Part shown: positions 32,842 to 42,514 of the stretch, in pieces
Numbering within the stretch: the first letter of the stretch is position 1
Layout of the letters: each line of letters starts with the position of its first letter
NCBI GenBank assembly: GCA_026393245.1
Contig: JAPLAO010000141.1
Coordinates: forward strand, 32,580 to 96,579
Reading direction: 5' to 3'
Source: Mycobacterium sp.
GTDB lineage: Bacteria > Actinomycetota > Actinomycetes > Mycobacteriales > Mycobacteriaceae
DNA: 64,000 nucleotides
The notes under the pieces: model-generated
Databases searched by the model: none
Told to the model about the DNA's origin: nothing
Seen by the model: the letters and a program-made list of their open reading frames with translations, nothing else
Program-made: the position numbers and the translations under genes

Positions 32842-32879
32842 ATCGCTCAGCCTATCCAGGTGATGGGACACTGGCCCCG

Positions 32880-33140
32880 ATGACTCGGGCACAGGTTGAA
32901 TTGCTTACCCGCGACGGCTGCGGTATCTGCCGCCGGGTGCATGACCGGTTGGCCGAATTGGCCGCCGAACTGGACTTCGAGTTGTCCAGCACGGACGTCG
33001 ACGCCGCGGCCGCCGCCGGCAACCCCGGCCTGCGGGCCGAGTTCGGTGACCGGCTGCCGGTGGTGCTGCTCGACGGCCGCGAGCACAGCTACTGGGATGT
33101 CGACGAGGCCCGCTTGCGGGCCGACCTGTTGAAGTCCTAG
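32880..33140 (+). CDS. Glutaredoxin-like protein (Rv0508-like)
   Basis: [56 protein letters not shown]. Confidence 0.87.
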   Translation: MTRAQVELLTRDGCGICRRVHDRLAELAAELDFELSSTDVDAAAAAGNPGLRAEFGDRLPVVLLDGREHSYWDVDEARLRADLLKS

Positions 33141-33237
33141 CGGCCCGCTTGCGGGCCGACCTGTTGAAGTCCTAGCGGGCCCGCTTGCGGGCCGACCTGT
33201 TGAAGTCCTAGCGGCCCGCTTGCGGGCCGACCTGTTG
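33108..33237 (+). repeat. 35-bp stop-codon-spanning tandem repeat, about 3.7 copies, each with a GCCCGC-TT-GCGGGC hairpin
   Basis: gcccgcttgcgggccgacctgttgaagtcctagcg at 33108, 33143, 33179 and partial at 33214. Confidence 0.95.
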
Positions 33238-33385
33238 GATCGCTGAGTTCTGCTTGCGGGCCGAACACAATTTGGTGACGCCGCTGCGCAGCCGTTAACG
33301 TTGCAGGTAATTTCTCTCCCAGGCCGAGGTTGTCGGTCCGGAGCGGCATCGTCAGCAGCGAGGGAGCAGGCCGGGTGATCGCGCA

Positions 33386-34780
33386 GTGAGCGTCCTGTTA
33401 TTCGGGGTGTCTCACCGCAGCGCTCCGGTCGCCGTCCTCGAGCAACTCGCCGCCGACGAGGCAGATCAGGTCAAGCTCGTCGAACGGGTGTTGCAGTCGC
33501 CATTGGTTACCGAGGCGATGATCTTGTCGACCTGTAATCGGGTCGAGGTCTACGCCGTCGTCGATGCATTCCACGGCGGTCTCTCGGCGATTGGTCAGGT
33601 GCTGGCCGAGCACTCCGGGCTGTCGATGGGTGAACTGACACAGCACGCCTACGTGCGCTACAGCGAGGCCGCCGTCGAGCATCTGTTCGCCGTGACCAGC
33701 GGCCTGGACAGCGCGGTGATCGGCGAACAGCAGGTGCTCGGGCAGGTCCGGCGTGCCTATGCCAACGCGGAGGCCAACCAGACCGTCGGTCGGATTCTGC
33801 ACGATCTGGCCCAGCGTGCCCTGGCAGTCGGCAAGCGCGTGCACGCCGAGACTTCGATCGACGCCGCCGGTGCCAGCGTGGTGTCTGTTGCCCTGCACGT
33901 CGCCGCCGAGCGGTTGTACCGGCCCGAGTTCGGCCCGTCCTACACCGCTCTTGCCGGTCGAACCGCAACCGTGATCGGGGCCGGGTCGATGGGCGCCCTG
34001 ACGGCCGCGCACCTGGTCCGGCTGGGGGTCACCCAGATCACCATCGTCAACCGGTCGTTGCCCCGGGCGCAACGGTTGGCGGAGGTCATCGCCGCCCAAG
34101 GCGTCATCACTGCGGCCATGACCCTCGATCAGCTGCCGGCCGCGCTGGCCACCGCCGATCTTGCGGTCAGCTGCACCGGCGCGGTCCGGCCGGTGGTGTC
34201 GCTAGCCGATGTGCACCACGCGCTGGCCGCCGGCGGTCGCGATGAGGCCGCCGCACCACTGGTGATCTGCGACCTCGGTATGCCGCGCGATATCGACCCG
34301 GCCGTGTCCGGATTGCCGGGTGTTTCGGTGATCGACATGGACCGCGTCCAGCGTGAGCCGGCGGCTCGGGCCGCCGCGGCCGATGCCGAGGCCGCTCGCC
34401 AGATCGTCGCGGCTGAGGTTGCTACGTACCTGGCCAGCCAGCGGATGGCGGAGGTCACGCCCACGGTCACAGCACTGCGCCGCCGGGCTGCCGACGTCGT
34501 GGAGACCGAGTTGTTGCGGCTGGATCATCGGTTGCCCGGTTTGGATGAGGCACAGCGCGACGAGGTGGGGCGCGCCGTGCGCAGAGTCGTCGACAAGTTG
34601 TTGCACGCCCCCACCGTCCGGATCAAGCAACTCGCCGCGGCGCCGGGCGGCGACACCTATGCGCAGGCCCTCAGAGAATTGTTCGAACTCGATCCGCAGG
34701 CCGTCGACGCTGTTGCCGCGGGTGAAATCAGTGTGCCCGCAACGGAATCCGATATTCCCCGACCTGACGGCGCCGAGTAG
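33386..34780 (+). CDS. hemA: Glutamyl-tRNA reductase
   Basis: [47 protein letters not shown]. Confidence 0.96.
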   Translation: MSVLLFGVSHRSAPVAVLEQLAADEADQVKLVERVLQSPLVTEAMILSTCNRVEVYAVVDAFHGGLSAIGQVLAEHSGLSMGELTQHAYVRYSEAAVEHLFAVTSGLDSAVIGEQQVLGQVRRAYANAEANQTVGRILHDLAQRALAVGKRVHAETSIDAAGASVVSVALHVAAERLYRPEFGPSYTALAGRTATVIGAGSMGALTAAHLVRLGVTQITIVNRSLPRAQRLAEVIAAQGVITAAMTLDQLPAALATADLAVSCTGAVRPVVSLADVHHALAAGGRDEAAAPLVICDLGMPRDIDPAVSGLPGVSVIDMDRVQREPAARAAAADAEAARQIVAAEVATYLASQRMAEVTPTVTALRRRAADVVETELLRLDHRLPGLDEAQRDEVGRAVRRVVDKLLHAPTVRIKQLAAAPGGDTYAQALRELFELDPQAVDAVAAGEISVPATESDIPRPDGAE

Positions 34781-34785
34781 GGCGT

Positions 34786-35736
34786 TTGGCAAGCAACGAC
34801 GGTTCGGTGATCCGGATCGGTACCCGCGGCAGTCTGCTGGCCACCACGCAGGCCGGCACGATCCGCGATCAACTCATTGAACTCGGTCACCGAGCCGAGC
34901 TTGTCATCATCACCACCGACGGGGACCGCTCGGCGCAACCGGTTGCCGAGATCGGGGTGGGTGTGTTCACCGCGGCCCTGCGCGAGGCGATAGCCGCCGG
35001 TCTGGTCGATATGGCCGTGCATTCCTACAAGGATCTGCCCACGGCTGCCGACGCCCGCTTCGTCATCGCTGCGGTGCCGCGCCGCGGCGACCCGCGGGAC
35101 GCTCTGGTTGCCCGCGACGGTCTGGTGCTCGGGGAGTTGCCGGTCGGTTCGGTCATCGGCACCTCATCGGTTCGCCGGGCCGCGCAGCTTAGAGCACTGG
35201 GTCTGGGTTTGGAAATCCGCCCCCTACGAGGCAATCTGGACACCAGGTTGAACAGGGTAGGCAACGGTGATCTCGACGCCATCGTGGTCGCCCGGGCGGG
35301 GTTGGCTCGCCTGGGACGGCTCGGTGACGTCACCGAGACGCTGGAGCCGGTGCAGATGTTGCCGGCACCGGCTCAAGGTGCGCTCGCGCTGGAATGTCGC
35401 GCGGGCGACATCGGGCTCGCGACGCTGCTGGCGGGATTCGAGGATCCCGACAGCCGCACCGCGGTCACCGCGGAGCGGACCCTGTTGGCCGAACTGGAGG
35501 CGGGTTGCTCCGCACCGGTGGGAGCGATCGCGGAGGTGGTCGAGTCCATCGATGAGGACGGCCACGTCTTCGAGGAGCTGTCGCTACGCGCCTGCGTGGC
35601 GGCGGTGGACGGATCCGACGTGATCCGTGCGTCCGGTATCGGTAACCCCGGCCGGCCCGCAGAGCTCGGGCTCTCGGTCGCCGCGGAGTTGATCGAACTC
35701 GGTGCGCGCGGGGTCATGTCGATCGGACTGGCGTGA
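34786..35736 (+). CDS. hemC: Hydroxymethylbilane synthase
   Basis: [46 protein letters not shown]. Confidence 0.95.
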   Translation: MASNDGSVIRIGTRGSLLATTQAGTIRDQLIELGHRAELVIITTDGDRSAQPVAEIGVGVFTAALREAIAAGLVDMAVHSYKDLPTAADARFVIAAVPRRGDPRDALVARDGLVLGELPVGSVIGTSSVRRAAQLRALGLGLEIRPLRGNLDTRLNRVGNGDLDAIVVARAGLARLGRLGDVTETLEPVQMLPAPAQGALALECRAGDIGLATLLAGFEDPDSRTAVTAERTLLAELEAGCSAPVGAIAEVVESIDEDGHVFEELSLRACVAAVDGSDVIRASGIGNPGRPAELGLSVAAELIELGARGVMSIGLA

Positions 35737-35758
35737 TGAGCGTGGAGCGGGAGTTGAG

Positions 35759-37374
35759 ATGACGGGTTTACGTTCGTCGGTTCGGGACCGGGCGACCCCG
35801 GTCTGCTGACGACGCGTGCGCGCACCGTGTTGAGCAATGCCACGTGTGTGTTCACCGATCCCGATGTGCCCCAGGCAGTGCTGAACGTTGTCGGAACCGC
35901 ACTTCCGCCCGCGGTGGGTCCGGTGCCTGCTCCGAGTGCGGTGATCGAAGGTGCCGATCAGACCGTCCCGCCGGTGGTCTCGGTCGGCCCGGACATCCGG
36001 CCCGCACTCGGTGAGCCGGCCGAAGTGGCCAAGATCCTGGTGGCTGAGGCCAAGGCCGGCGTCGACGTGGTCCGGCTGGTCGCCGGTGACCCGCTCTCGG
36101 TGGATTCGGTCATCACCGAGGTGAACGCTATTTCCAAGACCCAGTTGGTGTTCGACATCGTGCCGGGACTGCCAGCCACCGTCGCCGTGCCGACCTACGC
36201 CGGGTTGCCACTGGGGTCCACCCACACGGTCGCCGATGTGCGCGGCGAGGTGGACTGGGCCGCGCTGGCCGCAGCACCCGGCCCGTTGATCCTCACCGCG
36301 ACGGTCTCGCATCTGGCCGAGGCGGCCCGCACCCTGATCGAGTTCGGACTTTCGGATGCCACGCCGTGCGTGGTGACCGCCGACGGCACCAGTTGTTCGC
36401 AGCGTTCGGTGGAGTCGACCCTGCGCGGTCTGACCGATCGCACCGCGCCCGGCGCCGACGACCCGGGCGGCCCACTGTCCGGTCCACTGGTGGTCACCGT
36501 CGGTCGCACGGTGACCCACCGCACCAAACTCAACTGGTGGGAGAGCCGCGCCCTGTACGGCTGGACGGTGCTCGTTCCGCGCACCAAGGATCAGGCCGGG
36601 GAGATGAGTGAGCGCCTGAGCGCTCACGGTGCGCTGCCGATCGAGGTGCCGACCATCGCCGTCGAGCCGCCGCGCAGCCCGGCCCAGATGGAGCGGGCCG
36701 TCAAGGGTCTGGTCGACGGCCGGTTCCAGTGGGTGGTATTCACCTCAACGAACGCAGTCCGGGCGGTCTGGGACAAGTTCGCCGAGTTCGGCTTGGACGC
36801 CCGGGCGTTCTCCGGTGTGAAGATCGCCTGTGTCGGTGAGGCCACCGCCGATCGCGTCCGCGCATTCGGTATCAGTCCCGAACTGGTGCCCTCCGGCGAG
36901 CAGTCCTCACTGGGCCTACTCGACGAATTCCCGGACTATGACAGCATTTTCGACCCGGTCAACCGGGTGCTGTTGCCGCGTGCCGATATCGCCACCGAGA
37001 CACTGTCCGAGGGCCTGCGGGAACGCGGTTGGGAGATCGAGGACGTCACCGCCTACCGCACGGTGCGTGCGGCACCGCCGCCGGCCGACACTCGGGAGAT
37101 GATCAAGACCGGCGGCTTCGACGCGGTCTGTTTCACCTCATCCTCCACGGTGCGCAACCTCGTCGGCATCGCCGGCAAGCCGCACTCCCGAACCATCGTC
37201 GCGTGCATCGGTCCGAAGACGGCCGAGACCGCAGCTGAATTCGGCCTGCGCGTCGACGTCCAGCCGGAGACCGCCGCCGTCGGACCCCTTGTCGATGCGC
37301 TCGCGGAGCATGCGGCGCGGTTGCGCGCCGAGGGCGCACTGCCGCCGCCGCGCAAGAAGAGCCGCCGCCGGTAG
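35759..37374 (+). CDS. hemD: Uroporphyrinogen-III methyltransferase/synthase fusion (HemD/CobA type); N-terminal reading frame disrupted
   Basis: Main ORF starts at GTG 35827, but the conserved SUMT motif TFVGSGPGDPGLLTTRARTVLSN is encoded in-frame just upstream (35770 on) with no ATG/GTG/TTG after a TGA at 35755. HemD domain later: GWTVLVPRTKDQAGEMSERLSAHGA. Confidence 0.8.
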
Positions 37375-37391
37375 GACGAGCGGCTCCCGCC

Positions 37392-38372
37392 ATGTCGTTT
37401 CCCAGGCAACGCCCGCGTCGACTGCGGTCCAGTGCGGCCATGCGCCGTCTGGTGGCCCAAACCTCCCTGGAGCCAAGGCATCTGGTGCTGCCGATGTTCG
37501 TCGCTGACGGTATTGACGAGCCCCGGCCGATTTCCGCGATGCCCGGCGTCGTCCAACACACTCGGGATTCGCTGCGTCGCGCCGCCGCCGACGCCGTCGC
37601 GGCCGGGGTGGGTGGATTGATGATATTCGGTGTGCCGCGCACCGAGGATAAAGACTCCACCGGTTCGGTCGGCCTGCGCCCCGATGGAATCCTCAATGGT
37701 GCACTGCGCGACTTGGCCGGCGACCTCGGCGATGCCACGGTGCTGATGGCTGACACCTGTCTCGACGAGTTCACCGACCACGGCCACTGCGGCATTGTTG
37801 ATGACGCGGGCCGCATCGATAATGACGCTACCAACACCCAGTACATTAAACTCGCTGTCGCCCAAGCGAATTCAGGTGCGCACGTCGTCGGAACCAGTGG
37901 CATGATGGACGGTCAGGTGGCTGCCATCCGGGACGGACTCGACGCTGCCGGGCATACCGGCGTGGCGATCCTCGCCTATGCCGCCAAGTTCGCCTCGGCC
38001 TTCTATGGACCGTTCCGGGAAGCGGTGGCCTCCGGGCTCACCGGTGACCGGCGCACCTACCAGCAGGAACCCGGCAATTCTCGGGAGGCGCTACGCGAGA
38101 TCGCCCTTGACGTCGAAGAGGGTGCCGACATCGTGATGGTCAAGCCCGCGATGGCCTACCTCGACATCGTGCGCGCGGCCGCGGAGATCTCGCCTGTGCC
38201 GGTGGCGGCCTATCAGGTGTCGGGTGAGTACGCCATGATCGCCGCCGCGGCGGCGAACGGCTGGGTGGACGGCCGCGCGACGGTCTTGGAGTCGCTGACC
38301 GGAATTCGTCGCGCGGGTGCCGATATCGTGCTGACCTACTGGGCCGTCGATGCGGCGGGATGGCTGTCGTGA
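37392..38372 (+). CDS. hemB: Delta-aminolevulinic acid dehydratase
   Basis: HLVLPMFVADGIDEPRPISAMPGV; ADTCLDEFTDHGHCGI; MVKPAMAYLDIV. Confidence 0.96.
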   Translation: MSFPRQRPRRLRSSAAMRRLVAQTSLEPRHLVLPMFVADGIDEPRPISAMPGVVQHTRDSLRRAAADAVAAGVGGLMIFGVPRTEDKDSTGSVGLRPDGILNGALRDLAGDLGDATVLMADTCLDEFTDHGHCGIVDDAGRIDNDATNTQYIKLAVAQANSGAHVVGTSGMMDGQVAAIRDGLDAAGHTGVAILAYAAKFASAFYGPFREAVASGLTGDRRTYQQEPGNSREALREIALDVEEGADIVMVKPAMAYLDIVRAAAEISPVPVAAYQVSGEYAMIAAAAANGWVDGRATVLESLTGIRRAGADIVLTYWAVDAAGWLS

Positions 38373-38803
38373 TTGCCCAGCCGCCGCCGACGGACCGGCA
38401 CCGGCCCGGACCTGGGGGCGCTGCGTTCTGGCTGCTGGTCATCGGCGCGGCGCTGTTGCTGGCCGGTGGACTGATGGCGGTGATTGTGGGGTTCGATACC
38501 TTGCGCCGCGGCGCACCACCGACGGTGTCGGATGAATCCGTCCGCAACTATCTGCGGCTCTACCGCGGTTCCGGCGTGCTGTTCGGGCTGGCGGCGGCGG
38601 TGTTGGCACGGCTGGCCATGCGCGCCCGCGACGGTGACCCGCGGTTCCGGCGGGCCGCCACGGGTCTGGGAATGGCAATCGTGGTGTTGGTCGCAGTGGC
38701 CGCGGTATTCCTCGGCACAGTGACCACCCCGGCTCTGCTGAGCCTGTTGCCCATCATTGCCGGCACGCTGATGTTGAACCGGCGGGTGCAGCCCAGTGTC
38801 TGA
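38360..38803 (+). CDS. Small membrane protein
   Basis: 147 aa with four predicted TM stretches; overlaps hemB 3' end. Confidence 0.65.
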   Translation: MAVVIAQPPPTDRHRPGPGGAAFWLLVIGAALLLAGGLMAVIVGFDTLRRGAPPTVSDESVRNYLRLYRGSGVLFGLAAAVLARLAMRARDGDPRFRRAATGLGMAIVVLVAVAAVFLGTVTTPALLSLLPIIAGTLMLNRRVQPSV

Positions 38804-39380
38804 TCAGCTTGGGTCTGAAAACCCCGGGTCTGAAAACCCCGGGCCTGAAAACCCCGGGCCTGAAACCCCGCCGGATGCCGCCGAACGTTTGTTCTTCGAG
38901 AACGGTGCGAGCTGGCACTGGTTGTGGCTCGGTGTGGTGGGTGGGCTGGTGATGACGTTCGTCCAGTCAAGTGCCGGGCTGGGATTCAAGCCGGTCGTGC
39001 CGCTGTTTTTTCTGGTGATGATGTGCGGTTTCCTCACTGTGCAGGTGAGAGCGGCGCGGATCCACACCAGCGTCGAACTGACCGCCGACACGTTGCGTCA
39101 GGGCACTGAGACCCTGCCGGTCAGCGAGATCCTTGAGGTCTACCCCGAAGCCGAGTACACGCCGCGGAAGCCGTTGTTTCAGGGTATGCGCGCGCCGGTG
39201 AAATCCGATGAGGCACTGGAGAAGTGGCAGGAGTCACGTTCGCTCGGTGAAGTCAACGGCGTGCCGAAGGGACGCACCGGGATCGGGCTGAAGCTGGCCA
39301 ACGATCGCACCGCTCAGGCCTGGGCGCGCAACGATGAGGCGCTGCGCGCGGCTCTGACCAAGCTCGTGGCGGACCGATGA
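38796..39380 (+). CDS. DUF3093-type membrane protein (Rv0513-like) with SENPG/PENPG repeat N-terminus
   Basis: MSDQLGSENPGSENPGPENPGPETPP... followed by TM helices; 15-bp in-frame DNA repeat. Confidence 0.7.
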   Translation: MSDQLGSENPGSENPGPENPGPETPPDAAERLFFENGASWHWLWLGVVGGLVMTFVQSSAGLGFKPVVPLFFLVMMCGFLTVQVRAARIHTSVELTADTLRQGTETLPVSEILEVYPEAEYTPRKPLFQGMRAPVKSDEALEKWQESRSLGEVNGVPKGRTGIGLKLANDRTAQAWARNDEALRAALTKLVADR

Positions 39381-39646
39381 CAACCCCGGTACGGCACGTC
39401 GTGCAGGCGGTCCTGGCCGTCGCGGCGACGGTGGGTGCGGCGCTGAGTTGGGTACAGGTGCGAAGCCTGGTCGACGTGGCACCGGTCACCGAGGGTCAGC
39501 CGGCCACGGTCTCAGCGGTCTACGACCCCCCGATGATGGTGTTGACCCTGGTGTTGGCGACGGCGGCCGGCGTTCTGGCCGTGCTGGGCATCGCCGGGTT
39601 GCGTCGGGGCACCCGGATATCCACCCTTGATACCTATACCCCCTAG
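39377..39646 (+). CDS. Small membrane protein (Rv0514-like)
   Basis: 89 aa, two TM segments; stop codon embedded in the copper-operator-like palindrome. Confidence 0.65.
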   Translation: MTTPVRHVVQAVLAVAATVGAALSWVQVRSLVDVAPVTEGQPATVSAVYDPPMMVLTLVLATAAGVLAVLGIAGLRRGTRISTLDTYTP

Positions 39647-39652
39647 GGGTAT
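39636..39652. promoter_or_regulatory. CsoR/RicR-type copper operator-like site
   Basis: ATACCCCCTAGGGGTAT 11 bp upstream of the Cu-ATPase ATG; resembles known Cu-repressor operators (TACCC...GGGTA). Confidence 0.7.
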
Positions 39653-39662
39653 GGTGACGGAC

Positions 39663-41813
39663 ATGACGACCACAGATATGCGCCTTCACGGGATGAGTTG
39701 CGCTTCCTGCGCGTCGAAGATCGAAGGCAGCCTCAACCGTCTCGACGGTGTGGCGGCCACGGTGAACTTCGCGATCGAGCAGGCCCATGTCGAGCACGAC
39801 CCGCAGGTGAGCACCGACCAACTGATGAGAGCGGTTGAGTCCACCGGGTATCACGCCTCGGTGATCGACCACGCCCAGATGAACCACGGTGACGCGATGA
39901 ACCACGGTGACCATACGAACTCCGGCGACCATATGAACCACGACCTGCCCGAGGAGCAGCTGCGGCCCCGGTTGATCGGATCGGCGATCCTGGCCGTCCC
40001 AGTGGTGGCGCTGTCGATGGTGATGGCGTGGCAGTTTTCGGGCTGGCAGTGGTGGGTACTCGCACTGGCCACACCGATCGTGTTCTGGGGTGGCTACCCG
40101 TTTCACTCCGCAGCCCTGAACAGTGCCCGCCACGGCACGTCCACGATGGACACCCTGGTGTCGATCGGCACCCTGGCCGCCTACTTCTGGTCGGCATTCG
40201 TCGTGATCACCGGCGCCGCCACGCATGGGCACGGGCACGTGTACTTCGAAGTCGCGGCGGCGGTCACGGTGTTCCTGTTGGCCGGCCGTTACTCCGAAGC
40301 CAAGGCCAAGCGGTCGGCAGGTTCGGCCCTGCGCGCCCTGATGTCGCTGGGCGCCAAGGAGGCCACCGTGCTGCGCGGTGGGGACGAGGTTCGGATTTCC
40401 GCAGCCGAACTGGTCGTCGGCGACGTGATCGTGGTGCGCCCCGGCGAGCGGGTCGCCACCGACGGCACCGTGATCGAGGGCTCCTCGGCACTGGACACCT
40501 CGGCGATGACCGGTGAGTCGGTACCGGCCGATGTGTCCGTCGGTGACGCGGTGCTCGGCGGTGCGGTCAATACCTACGGCCGAATCCTGCTGCGCGCCAA
40601 TCAGGTTGGTGCCGATACCCAGCTGGCCCGGATGGCCCGGATGGTCGCCGATGCCCAAAGCGGTAAGGCGTCGATCCAACGGCTGGCCGATCGGGTCTCG
40701 GCGGTGTTCGTTCCCGTCGTCCTGGTCATTGCCGCTCTCACGCTGGCCGGCTGGCTGGTCACCGGACACCCGGCCACGGCCGCGTTCACCGCGGCGGTCG
40801 CAGTGCTGATCATCGCCTGCCCGTGCGCGTTGGGTCTTGCCACGCCGACGGCGATCCTGGTCGGCACCGGCCGTGGCGCCCAACTCGGGGTGTTGATCAA
40901 GAAGCCACAGGTGCTCGAGACCGTTCGCGGTATCGACACGGTCGTCCTGGACAAGACCGGCACGGTGACGACCGGCCGGATGAGCGTCTCAAGCCTCGAG
41001 GCCCAACCGGGCGAGGACGCCGATGTGGTGCTGGCCCGCGCGGCGGCGATCGAAGCGGCTTCCGAGCACCCGATCGCGGCGGCGATCGTGCACGAGGCGC
41101 GTGCGCGTGGCCTGACGCCCGCACCGGTGACCGAGTTCGCCAACGATCCGGGAACCGGGGTCAGCGGCGTGGTGGACGGCACCGTTGTCCGGGTGACGCG
41201 CGCCGCCGACTCCGATGGCCGCACCAGTGTGGAGGTCAGCTGGGACGGCGCCCGGCGCGGCGTCATCCGGCTCGCCGACACGGTCAAGCCGACTAGTGCC
41301 GAGGCGATCGCCGAACTGAAGGCACTCGGTATCACCCCGATGCTGCTGACCGGAGACAACCAGGCGGTGGCCGCCCGGGTGGCCGCTGAGGTCGGCATCG
41401 CCGCCACTGACGTGATTTCCGGGGTATCGCCGTCGCAGAAGGCCGACGCCATCAGCGCACTGCAGGCCCGCGGTCGCCGGGTGGCCATGGTCGGCGACGG
41501 CGTCAACGACTCGGTGGCGCTGGCGACCGCCGATATCGGTATGGCGATGGGCACCGGTACCGACGCGGCCATCGAAGCCGGTGACATCACGCTGGTGCGC
41601 GGTGACTTGCGGACGGTTCCGACCGCACTGCGGTTGTCATCGAAGACGTTGCGGATCATCAAGCAGAATTTGTTCTGGGCGTTCGGCTATAACGCCGCGG
41701 CGATTCCGCTGGCCGCGCTGGGATTGCTGAACCCGATGATCGCCGGTGCGGCGATGGCGGTGTCGTCGGTTCTGGTGGTGGCTAATAGCCTGCGGCTCAG
41801 GAGGTTTCGCTGA
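39663..41813 (+). CDS. Heavy-metal (copper) translocating P-type ATPase
   Basis: HMA GMSCASCASKIEGSLNRLDGV; CPCALGLATPTAILVGTGRGAQLGVLIK; DKTGTVTTGRM; MVGDGVNDSVALATADIGMAMG. Confidence 0.95.
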   Translation: MTTTDMRLHGMSCASCASKIEGSLNRLDGVAATVNFAIEQAHVEHDPQVSTDQLMRAVESTGYHASVIDHAQMNHGDAMNHGDHTNSGDHMNHDLPEEQLRPRLIGSAILAVPVVALSMVMAWQFSGWQWWVLALATPIVFWGGYPFHSAALNSARHGTSTMDTLVSIGTLAAYFWSAFVVITGAATHGHGHVYFEVAAAVTVFLLAGRYSEAKAKRSAGSALRALMSLGAKEATVLRGGDEVRISAAELVVGDVIVVRPGERVATDGTVIEGSSALDTSAMTGESVPADVSVGDAVLGGAVNTYGRILLRANQVGADTQLARMARMVADAQSGKASIQRLADRVSAVFVPVVLVIAALTLAGWLVTGHPATAAFTAAVAVLIIACPCALGLATPTAILVGTGRGAQLGVLIKKPQVLETVRGIDTVVLDKTGTVTTGRMSVSSLEAQPGEDADVVLARAAAIEAASEHPIAAAIVHEARARGLTPAPVTEFANDPGTGVSGVVDGTVVRVTRAADSDGRTSVEVSWDGARRGVIRLADTVKPTSAEAIAELKALGITPMLLTGDNQAVAARVAAEVGIAATDVISGVSPSQKADAISALQARGRRVAMVGDGVNDSVALATADIGMAMGTGTDAAIEAGDITLVRGDLRTVPTALRLSSKTLRIIKQNLFWAFGYNAAAIPLAALGLLNPMIAGAAMAVSSVLVVANSLRLRRFR
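39870..39945 (+). repeat. Met/His-rich MNHGD repeat in the Cu-ATPase linker
   Basis: atgaaccacggtgac at 39879 and 39897 plus degenerate units; peptide HAQMNHGDAMNHGDHTNSGDHMNHD. Confidence 0.85.
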
Positions 41814-41859
41814 CCACATCATCCGCCACAGTGGCACCAGCCGACGACTACCACTATCT

Positions 41860-41942
41860 TTTCCCACCTCTTAGCGACTCACCTCTTAGCGACTCGGGTC
41901 GCGACTCCTAAGCCTGACCTGAGTCGCTAAGACGCGGGAAAC
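41860..41942. repeat. Intergenic palindromic element, copy A
   Basis: Left arm tttcccacctcttagcgact, 15-bp tandem duplication acctcttagcgactc x2, right arm agtcgctaagacgcgggaaa; lies between convergent genes. Confidence 0.8.
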
Positions 41943-41958
41943 ATACCTATGTAACCTT

Positions 41959-42507
41959 TCACGCCCGCGCAGGCCCCAGCGCCAGGGTCAGCGCGGTGCC
42001 GTCCCGATCCACCTCGGCCAGGTCCGGGCAGCGTCGGCGTAGCTCGTCCATCAGCTTCGAACGCAGGGTTTGCCCGGCGGCCGGGCAGTGCTCACACGCA
42101 CCGCCGAGTTGCACGCTCACCAGATCGGGGCCCACCTGCTGGACGGAAACCGACCCGCCGTGCGAGCGGATGAAGTCGCCCACCGAACCGTCGAGCAGAT
42201 CCGTGGTGACCCGCGTGAGCACCTCGCCCGGTGCGGGTTCGATGATCCAGCTGTGCGGCACATCCAGCGCCTCGCGCAGCGCCGCCTGTACCCCCGTTCC
42301 GTGCGCCGCCCAGGACAGGTCCTCGCGCAGCCACAACCACACCGCCGTCGACTCGACCAGACCTGCCGACAAGGATCCGTCGGCAAGCAACTCACCGAGA
42401 CGCCCCGGTGCCGAGTGGATGCGTCCGGCGGGCAGGGCACCCGCCGGTACCACCCACCGCACCGCCTGCGGATCAGCCGCCACTCGTTCGGCGTGCAGGG
42501 CGATCAT
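41959..42507 (-). CDS. NifU C-terminal-like domain protein
   Basis: FIRSHGGSVSVQQVGPDLVSVQLGGACEHCPAAGQTL (CxxC); downstream of feoB. Confidence 0.82.
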   Translation of the reverse strand: MIALHAERVAADPQAVRWVVPAGALPAGRIHSAPGRLGELLADGSLSAGLVESTAVWLWLREDLSWAAHGTGVQAALREALDVPHSWIIEPAPGEVLTRVTTDLLDGSVGDFIRSHGGSVSVQQVGPDLVSVQLGGACEHCPAAGQTLRSKLMDELRRRCPDLAEVDRDGTALTLALGPARA

Positions 42508-42514
42508 GCGGCGC

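Noticed and set aside
33108-33237. Possible CRISPR array with palindromic repeats
   Set aside because: Units are directly adjacent with no unique spacers and no cas genes nearby.
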